Positions 7,097 through 11,982 of a stretch of 11,982 nucleotides of DNA are shown here, piece after piece (positions within the stretch are counted from its first letter, which is position 1; each line of letters starts with the position of its first letter). Under the pieces are notes generated by a model. It was not told the origin of the DNA. It worked only from the letters and a program-made list of their open reading frames with translations, and searched no databases. Made by a program: the position numbers and the translations under genes. The DNA lies in NCBI GenBank assembly GCA_032126435.1, contig JAQBBE010000271.1:1-11982 (forward strand). The letters run 5' to 3'. The stretch comes from JAAXQD01 sp032126435. Lineage in GTDB: Bacteria > Desulfobacterota > Desulfobacteria > Desulfobacterales > UBA11574.

Positions 7097-7115
7097 TTTA
7101 AGACAATCTCTTAAA
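7097..7115 (+). promoter_or_regulatory. Perfect 7-5-7 inverted repeat before the ahbB-like gene
   Basis: TTTAAGA, a five-base spacer CAATC, and TCTTAAA form a perfect inverted repeat in the 31-base gap between mtnA and the next gene, ending seven bases before the ATG at 7123. It could be a protein operator or a weak A/U-rich RNA hairpin next to the translation start. It is not a normal terminator, since the stem is A/T-rich and no T-run follows. Confidence 0.3.
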
Positions 7116-7122
7116 TCGCCTT

Positions 7123-7605
7123 ATGTTGACAGAACTGGATAAAGAAATCATTGCTTCGATTCAGGGTGAAATTGCAATCACCAAACGCCCATATTTAGAA
7201 ATAGCAGAAAAGTTGGGCATTGGCGAAGAATTACTCCTGGAAAGGATGAAAGATCTTTGTGACAGGGGAGTTATCCGGCGGTTTGGTGCAACAATACGTC
7301 ATCAGCAATCAGGATTTGAAGCCAATGCCATGGTGGCATGGAAGGTTGATGAAGGCCGCATTGACGCGGTGGGAGAAAAGATGGCGTCCTTTAAGGCGGT
7401 TTCACACTGTTACCGGCGAAATCCGACCGGTGACTGGCCGTATAATCTTTATACGATGATCCATGCAAAGGATGAAGCATCATGCCGGAAAATCGCCGGG
7501 AAATTGTCCACAGAAACTTCCGTCAGCACCTACACCCTTCTCTTCAGCCGCAGAGAATTGAAAAAGACCTCCATGAAATATTTTCCAACAAATGATGTCC
7601 AATAA
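7123..7605 (+). CDS. ahbB: Siroheme decarboxylase subunit, AhbB-like (Lrp/AsnC fold)
   Basis: AhbA/AhbB together decarboxylate sirohaem to didecarboxysirohaem in the alternative haem pathway of sulfate reducers and archaea; the related NirD/L/G/H act in haem d1 synthesis. The 160-residue protein has an N-terminal winged helix of the AsnC type (about 1-55), then RRFGATIRH at 52-60 and a ferredoxin-like domain. The diagnostic part is HCYRRNPTGDWPYNLYTMIH at 95-114, followed by the conserved tail FSRRELKKTSMKYF. The HCYxR plus WPYNLY pattern matches AhbB/NirD-type proteins rather than true AsnC regulators. It starts 31 bases after mtnA and has only a weak ribosome binding site. The AhbA partner and the AhbC/AhbD radical SAM enzymes are not in the window. 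A database label of 'AsnC family regulator' would be expected but probably wrong. Confidence 0.82.
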   Translation: MLTELDKEIIASIQGEIAITKRPYLEIAEKLGIGEELLLERMKDLCDRGVIRRFGATIRHQQSGFEANAMVAWKVDEGRIDAVGEKMASFKAVSHCYRRNPTGDWPYNLYTMIHAKDEASCRKIAGKLSTETSVSTYTLLFSRRELKKTSMKYFPTNDVQ

Positions 7606-7639
7606 TTGGTGTTTGAAAATTTAGTTGACACTTTAGCTT

Positions 7640-9004
7640 GTGAAGCCTGATACCCCCCACATACTTCTGGTAAACCCTTGGATACACGATTTTGCGGCGT
7701 ATGATTTCTGGGCCAAACCATTGGGACTTCTGACCTTGGCATCGATACTTCGGGGCCATGGATTTAATATAACATACATGGACTGCCTGGATCGTTTTCA
7801 TCCGGAGGCGTCTCCTGCGAATCCTTATGCCAGATACGGCAGGGGACCCTACCTTAAAACCCGAATTCCAAAGCCCGGCGGACTGGAAGACATCCCGCGG
7901 AACTATTCCAGATACGGGATCCGGAAAGAATGGTTCATGAAAGATCTCATTTCCATACACCGACCCGACCTTGTGCTCATGACGTCCATGATGACGTACT
8001 GGTATCCGGGCATACAGGAAACCACAGCGGTTTTAAAAGCGGTTTTTCCGGATGTGGCGATTGTGCTGGGGGGTATATATGCCAGCCTTTGTCCGGAGCA
8101 TGCCATAAACCATTCAGGTGCAGACCGGGTAAAAACAGGATCCGGTGAGGAATATATCCTCAAGCTGGTCGGTGATTATGCCGGGGTTACCGTAAATTCT
8201 AAATTCGACCCCGATGATCTCAATACATACCCTTATCCGGCATTTGAGCTTCAAACAAAGATAAACTATGTACCGCTGCTGACGTCCAAAGGATGTCCGT
8301 TTTCCTGTAAATATTGTGCATCCCATGTGTTGAATCCAAAAAGAATGTTGCGCAATCCCGAATCCGTTGTGGAAGAGATAACCTACTGGCATGAACGGTA
8401 TGAGGTAAAAGATTTTGTGTTCTACGACGACGCACTCCTTGTAGATTCGGAAATGCATGCGGTTCCCATGTTCGAAAAGATTATAGATGCGGGTCTTAAA
8501 GTCCGTTTCCATACACCCAATGCGGTCCATATCCGCGGAATTTCCAAACAGACAGCAGGTTTGATGTTTCAAGCGGGTTTCAAGACACTTCGCCTTGGGC
8601 TTGAGACCACAGCTTTTGAAAAAAGAGAAGAATTAGATAGAAAGGTAACTGCCGAAGAATTTAAAAGCGCTGTTTCCTGTCTGAAAGCAGCGGGTTTCGA
8701 TAAAAGTGGATTGGGCGCATACCTGCTGGTCGGTCTGCCCGGACAAAAGATGGCGTCTATTGAGAATTCCATCGAAATTGTCAGGCAAAACGGAATAGAC
8801 CCTATCCTGGCCTATTATACGCCGATCCCCCAGACAGCGCTGTGGAGCCGGGCGGTTGCATCCTCGCGATACAATCTGGAAGCCGACCCTGTATTTACGA
8901 ACAACGCCCTATTGCCCTGTGGGAAAGAACCTTTTTCCTGGGAAACAATTTCTTACCTTAAAAAACTGACGGTTAACCAAAGTTCACTACATGTTGAATC
9001 TTAA
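7640..9004 (+). CDS. B12-binding-like radical SAM protein, substrate unknown
   Basis: The 454-residue protein has an N-terminal Rossmann-like region of the cobalamin-binding type (about 1-180): HILLVNPWIHDFAAYDFWAK, KPLGLLTLASIL, RPDLVLMTSM, and IVLGGIYASLCPEHA. The classical DxHxxG cobalamin ligand motif is not evident. The radical SAM domain starts near 210 with SKGCPFSCKYC, whose C219, C223 and C226 would hold the 4Fe-4S cluster. Later landmarks are FVFYDDALL near 259, LRLGLET near 317 and LLVGLPGQ near 362. I do not recognise the specific reaction. The start is GTG at 7640: an in-frame stop lies just upstream at 7634, and no strong ribosome binding site is visible. It begins 34 bases after the ahbB-like gene, so co-transcription is likely, but a haem role is only inference. 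Its stop overlaps the stop of the opposing DHH gene by four bases. Confidence 0.85.
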   Translation: MKPDTPHILLVNPWIHDFAAYDFWAKPLGLLTLASILRGHGFNITYMDCLDRFHPEASPANPYARYGRGPYLKTRIPKPGGLEDIPRNYSRYGIRKEWFMKDLISIHRPDLVLMTSMMTYWYPGIQETTAVLKAVFPDVAIVLGGIYASLCPEHAINHSGADRVKTGSGEEYILKLVGDYAGVTVNSKFDPDDLNTYPYPAFELQTKINYVPLLTSKGCPFSCKYCASHVLNPKRMLRNPESVVEEITYWHERYEVKDFVFYDDALLVDSEMHAVPMFEKIIDAGLKVRFHTPNAVHIRGISKQTAGLMFQAGFKTLRLGLETTAFEKREELDRKVTAEEFKSAVSCLKAAGFDKSGLGAYLLVGLPGQKMASIENSIEIVRQNGIDPILAYYTPIPQTALWSRAVASSRYNLEADPVFTNNALLPCGKEPFSWETISYLKKLTVNQSSLHVES

Positions 9005-9897
9005 TTCTCATTGTTTTCATTCTTCAACAAGATGTCTATAATCTTGGGGATATAATCATCCGACTTGCTGACGTGGAACCTGCAGGACCCTGCGCCACGA
9101 TGCCCGCCGCCTTCAAACCCTGAAAGCATCAGCCCCACATTCACATTGCAATTTCGATTAAAAATACTGTGCCCCACACTTACGGCGACTTTTTCTTTAT
9201 CATCGCCGTCATAAAATATTTTAACACTCACAACCGCTTCGGAATACATGGAATAGACCAAAAAACGATTGCCCGTCGGTGCTTTATCGAACGCACGAAA
9301 ATCTGTAAGGGATACGTGTCCTTTCAACTTCGTATGTTCTTTTAAAATGGATTTATATTTCTTGTTGTTTTCAACAGCCCCACTGCAACGTGCTTTCACC
9401 TCCGGATCTTCAAGAACCGTGTCGATGTCATATTTTCTGAGTAGATCGACAAGCCTGTTCCAATAGGGCTCATCATCGTCGTCTCGACCCAAAACTGTCA
9501 TGGAAAGCAAAATATAATCGTCGTTTTCAGGATACAGCACTTCATCCAAAGATAAATCGGCAGAATCGATTTTGTCTGTTTCTTTGATTAATTCGCTATA
9601 ATCACGTGTAAATCTGTCTTTGTAATGTTCAAAAATAACGCCTGCTGCCGAAGGTGCAATCTTAAAAACACCATTGAACGGTGTATCGATTCTGTTGGTA
9701 TGGTGATGATCAAACCACAGGGAGCACCCTTCGTGATAGGGCAGGTTTGCGATGATATCTCCCTCTTGAACGTCGATCAGGCCTTTTTGCATGTCATTGG
9801 GCTCGACCCATTTCACAGGTTCGGCTACATTTTCCGCTTCATACAGAAGCGCAGCACATACAACGCCGTCAAAGTCTGGTCTGGTTATGATACGCAT
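9001..9897 (-). CDS. DHH/DHHA1-family phosphoesterase
   Basis: Resembles DHH-superfamily phosphoesterases such as exopolyphosphatase-like and oligoribonuclease-like (NrnA) enzymes, which use Mn2+ to cleave phosphoanhydride or phosphodiester bonds. Numbering from the chosen start (298 residues): RPDFDG at 6-11 is motif I, NLPYHEG at 51-57 occupies the motif II region, WFDHHHTN at 61-68 is the DHH motif, ETDKIDSAD at 106-114 is the fourth acidic motif, and GGGHRGAGSC at 263-272 is the DHHA1 substrate-binding signature. An upstream GTG at 9906 is possible, but AGGAG at 9910-9906 sits eight bases before the ATG at 9897, which is therefore chosen. It is the last gene of the era operon in this window, 24 bases after the HNH gene. 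The substrate (polyphosphate, nanoRNA, cyclic dinucleotide product) is not determined. Confidence 0.85.
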   Translation of the reverse strand: MRIITRPDFDGVVCAALLYEAENVAEPVKWVEPNDMQKGLIDVQEGDIIANLPYHEGCSLWFDHHHTNRIDTPFNGVFKIAPSAAGVIFEHYKDRFTRDYSELIKETDKIDSADLSLDEVLYPENDDYILLSMTVLGRDDDDEPYWNRLVDLLRKYDIDTVLEDPEVKARCSGAVENNKKYKSILKEHTKLKGHVSLTDFRAFDKAPTGNRFLVYSMYSEAVVSVKIFYDGDDKEKVAVSVGHSIFNRNCNVNVGLMLSGFEGGGHRGAGSCRFHVSKSDDYIPKIIDILLKNENNEN

Positions 9898-9905
9898 ACA
9901 ACGCA

Positions 9906-9910
9906 CTCCT
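9906..9910 (-). promoter_or_regulatory. Ribosome binding site deciding the DHH gene start
   Basis: On the minus strand AGGAG is followed by eight bases and ATG at 9897. The alternative GTG at 9906 overlaps this site and would have no site of its own. Confidence 0.65.
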
Positions 9911-9921
9911 AATTTGGTTTT

Positions 9922-10224
9922 TTAATCCGTATCCGTCCGGACGTCTTTTAAGTACTGTTCCCATTCAATGGAAAGAAGCTGTTTTTTGGCATTGTTGCAT
10001 TCCTTGCAAGCGGTGACCACGTTTCCTTTGGTGGTTCGGCCGCCTCGGGAGATGGGCACAAGATGGTCCATGGTCAGTTCCTTGGGCGGTGCAAGGCGTC
10101 CGCAGTAGTGGCAGACGCCCTTGGCACAGCGACGTTTCCACCACTGGGAGTTCCGGAGTTCTCTGGCCTTGCGGCGCTCCCTTTTGATGTCTTTCTCCTC
10201 CAGATTATATGCGAAGGGTTCCAT
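9922..10224 (-). CDS. Small HNH endonuclease-type protein
   Basis: A 100-residue protein with a very basic N-terminal helix (KDIKRERRKARELRNSQWWK, 11-30) and a compact zinc-bearing HNH fold. CHYC at 38-41 and CKEC at 73-76 supply four zinc cysteines. LTMDHLVPISRGG (50-62) gives the D53-H54 pair, N68 lies in KGNVV, and CNNAKK at 76-81 completes the HNH motif. The motif set predicts a metal-dependent nuclease that acts on DNA or a structured nucleic acid. It is much shorter than group I/II intron or phage terminase-linked HNH proteins and has no visible fusion partner. It lies 15 bases after the ATP-grasp gene and 24 before the DHH gene on the same strand, so it behaves as an operon member rather than an isolated invader. 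The ribosome binding site is weak. The biological target is unknown. Confidence 0.83.
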   Translation of the reverse strand: MEPFAYNLEEKDIKRERRKARELRNSQWWKRRCAKGVCHYCGRLAPPKELTMDHLVPISRGGRTTKGNVVTACKECNNAKKQLLSIEWEQYLKDVRTDTD

Positions 10225-10239
10225 GTTATGTCTTTTTAT

Positions 10240-11091
10240 TTAGGGGTATTTTTTCGAGAGCCCAATGCGGTCTACCCATTTTACGATTTCTCTGTTTAAT
10301 ATCGCATAAAAATTTTCTGATCCTCCAAGACCGCGCCGCCCAAAAAAATAGTTTATCTCCAGGAAAAGAGGTGTGTTAACCGCCGCACCGGATGAAAAAA
10401 GGATATCAAAACCGGCCAGATCGATTCCCGTCCGGAGGCAAAAATCTTTCACAGATTTTACGGCTTCTTTCTGCAGTTCCGGGTCGGTATCAAAATCGAT
10501 AAACGCCCCTTTGGCAATATTTGATGTAAAACTTTTTTTATCACGCTGAATCCGCCAGTAGGAAACGATCGTCTGTCCGATAATAACAACTCTTAGCGAT
10601 CGGTTTTCTGAAGGAATATATTCCTGAATGATAAATCCATTTTGGCCGCTTTTTTCAAATTTTCTGGCAGCTTGCATAACGCTCAGAAAATCTTCAGGCG
10701 ATTTTATCAAAAAGACATGATCTCCCTCTCCGCCCCAGCCGAATTTGAATACAAACGGAAAATCGAAGGTGGGTTTTGGGGGCATTCCGCCGTAGTTTAA
10801 GGAAAAGGTGTTTATAGTTACATAGGTTTCCGTTTTTGGGTGGGCTGCCTTTTTTTCTCGAAAAAGCTGAATTTGCTCGATCTTGCCCTTATACTTGAAC
10901 CGCGCATCAAAATTTGGAAAAACATGTTTGCAGTTGTTGCGCGCCATTTCGTAGAGGGATTGATAGCATCCTTGGGGCAGGATAACGGCATCGGCTGCCC
11001 TGATTGCATCAAGATCATCGGCTCCAGGCTCCCGCCCGGCGCAGAGTAAGTTTTTCTCACCTTCAAAGCAGGGGTGATAGGACAGAATCAT
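10240..11091 (-). CDS. ATP-grasp protein, RimK/glutathione-synthase-like
   Basis: ATP-grasp enzymes join a carboxylate to an amine, thiol or similar nucleophile through an acyl-phosphate. In this 283-residue protein the features in order are: a degenerate N-terminal pre-ATP-grasp region (1-85, with ADAVILPQGCYQSLYEMA); FVFKFGWGGEGDHVFLI with K116 and a glycine-rich loop at 118-123; IIQEYIP with E157; LRVVIIGQTIVSYWRI with R167; SFTSNIAKGA with N191; DLAGFDILF with D229; and FLEINYFFGRRGLGG with E245 and N247 as Mg2+ ligands. The core ATP-binding residues look intact, so activity is likely. The acceptor and donor are unknown; the N-terminal part does not match RimK, GshB or DdlA well enough to name it. 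The ATG shares its A with the era stop (TGATG), which suggests translational coupling. Confidence 0.8.
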   Translation of the reverse strand: MILSYHPCFEGEKNLLCAGREPGADDLDAIRAADAVILPQGCYQSLYEMARNNCKHVFPNFDARFKYKGKIEQIQLFREKKAAHPKTETYVTINTFSLNYGGMPPKPTFDFPFVFKFGWGGEGDHVFLIKSPEDFLSVMQAARKFEKSGQNGFIIQEYIPSENRSLRVVIIGQTIVSYWRIQRDKKSFTSNIAKGAFIDFDTDPELQKEAVKSVKDFCLRTGIDLAGFDILFSSGAAVNTPLFLEINYFFGRRGLGGSENFYAILNREIVKWVDRIGLSKKYP

Positions 11092-11982
11092 CAGTAACCA
11101 AATCTTCTAAGGGCTTTTGTGTTTTTACTCCAGTTTTTATGGATCCGTACAAAAAGTTTTAAAAAGACCTTTGTGCCCACCATCCGTTCGATCTCTTTTC
11201 TGGCCTCTGTGCCGATCATTTTCAGCATGCTCCCGTTTTTTCCGATGACCATACCTTTCTGTGAACTGCGTTCAACATGAATGGTTGCATCAATTTTTAC
11301 CAGGGATCCTTTCTTCTTTTCGGAAAATGAATCCACAGTGACCGCTGTGGAATACGGTATTTCCTGTCCGGTTAAGCGAAAAACCTTTTCACGAATCATT
11401 TCTGCGGCTATAAAACGTTCCGGCAAATCGGTGAGGGTGTCTTCCGGAAAATAGGCCGGTCCTTTTGGCAGTAGCGCCTCGATGGTATTAATGAGTTCTT
11501 CGATATGGTCTCCAAGTATTGCGGAAATCGGTATTATGGCCTCAAATGGGTGAAACTTTGCCCAATTGTCCATAATGGTAAGGATCGCAGGTTTTTTTAT
11601 GAGATCTATTTTGTTAAGGACAAGGACAACCGGCCGTTTTATTTCTTGTAGTTTCTTTACAATAAAACCTTCTGATTCAGTATCCGGATTGGCCACATCA
11701 ATCATAACAAGGACAATATCAACATTCCCCAGTGTTGACAGGGCTGTCTCCACAATTCGGATGTTCAACGGGCGTTTGGCCCTGTGAACCCCCGGCGTAT
11801 CTAAGAAAATAAGTTGAGACGCGGGCCGATGGACTACACCCAGAATCCGGTTCCGTGTGGTTTGTGGTTTTTTAGAAGTAATTGAAATCTTTTCGCCCAG
11901 AACCTGATTTAAAAGCGTCGATTTCCCCACATTTGGTGCACCGACAATGGCCACGAATCCGGATTTAAATTCCTGTAATTTT
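11091..11982 (-). CDS. era: GTPase Era, 5' end outside the window
   Basis: Era is an essential GTPase that binds the 3' end of 16S rRNA during 30S maturation, through a GTPase domain and a KH domain. The frame is open to the right edge: in-frame codons upstream of the GTG at 11954 encode KLQEFKSGF directly before VAIVGAPNVGKST, as in normal Era proteins. That GTG is therefore an internal valine, and the gene continues beyond 11982. The visible 296 residues contain G1 GAPNVGKST, G2 TTRNR, G3 DTPGVH, G4 NKID, G5 SA, and a C-terminal KH domain with VIGKNGSM followed by the Era-typical ending LRRFGY. Only about four to six N-terminal residues seem to be missing. It is the first visible gene of the minus-strand operon and overlaps the ATP-grasp gene by one base. 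Confidence 0.96.
   Translation of the reverse strand, partial: KLQEFKSGFVAIVGAPNVGKSTLLNQVLGEKISITSKKPQTTRNRILGVVHRPASQLIFLDTPGVHRAKRPLNIRIVETALSTLGNVDIVLVMIDVANPDTESEGFIVKKLQEIKRPVVLVLNKIDLIKKPAILTIMDNWAKFHPFEAIIPISAILGDHIEELINTIEALLPKGPAYFPEDTLTDLPERFIAAEMIREKVFRLTGQEIPYSTAVTVDSFSEKKKGSLVKIDATIHVERSSQKGMVIGKNGSMLKMIGTEARKEIERMVGTKVFLKLFVRIHKNWSKNTKALRRFGY

Noticed and set aside
7123..7605. Lrp/AsnC transcription regulator
   Set aside because: The winged helix is present, but HCYRR plus WPYNLYTMIH and the C-terminal FSRRELKK pattern match siroheme decarboxylase subunits better than DNA-binding regulators.
9922..10224. HNH gene as part of a defence system or homing element
   Set aside because: No restriction, methylase, toxin-antitoxin, intron or phage gene lies nearby, and the tight same-strand spacing with era-operon genes argues against it.
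10818..11066. Alternative minus-strand and plus-strand open frames of 60-165 codons across the window
   Set aside because: They overlap well-supported genes in other frames, lack recognisable domains and ribosome binding sites, and have the composition of shadow frames.
11091..11954. era beginning at the GTG at 11954
   Set aside because: In-frame codons continue to the window edge and encode the conserved KSGF stretch before VAIVGAPNVGKST, so the GTG is an internal valine and the gene is partial.

Overview
The window is a gene-dense bacterial chromosome segment. The set of proteins suggests a sulfate-reducing member of the Desulfobacterota (former Deltaproteobacteria, Desulfobacterales-like). 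The main clue is an AhbB-type siroheme decarboxylase, part of the alternative haem route found in sulfate reducers and archaea. The organism call is inference from gene content; no rRNA or other marker is present. I found no tRNA, rRNA, CRISPR array, insertion sequence or phage gene, and no gene-free stretch longer than about 260 bases.

Left part (1-4600): two paralogous MtaD-type amidohydrolases (5'-methylthioadenosine / S-adenosylhomocysteine / 5'-deoxyadenosine deaminase family) are transcribed divergently from a short shared promoter region near 1365-1492. The rightward copy is followed after 70 bases by an adenine deaminase (ade). Further right, at 5982-7091, lies mtnA (methylthioribose-1-phosphate isomerase). 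Together these four genes point to salvage or disposal of S-adenosylmethionine by-products (MTA, SAH, 5'-deoxyadenosine) and of adenine. The phosphorylase that would link deaminated MTA to the MtnA substrate is not in the window.

Middle part (4600-9004, + strand): a small secreted protein with a lysine/glutamate-rich tail, a two-CBS-domain protein, a 187-base dyad-symmetric element whose arms are degenerate 7-base repeats, mtnA, an AhbB-like siroheme decarboxylase subunit, and a B12-binding-like radical SAM protein of unassigned substrate.

Right part (9001-11982, - strand): a compact housekeeping-like operon reading from the right edge: era (first few codons outside the window), a RimK-like ATP-grasp protein (1-base overlap with era), a small HNH endonuclease-type protein, and a DHH-family phosphoesterase. 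The DHH gene ends tail-to-tail with the radical SAM gene, with a 4-base overlap.

Most genes belong to known families. The items most worth a second look are the split of the paired MtaD paralogues, the dyad element at 5751-5937, a perfect 7-5-7 inverted repeat in front of the ahbB-like gene, and the era-linked gene set. I do not see convincing evidence of an entirely new system.
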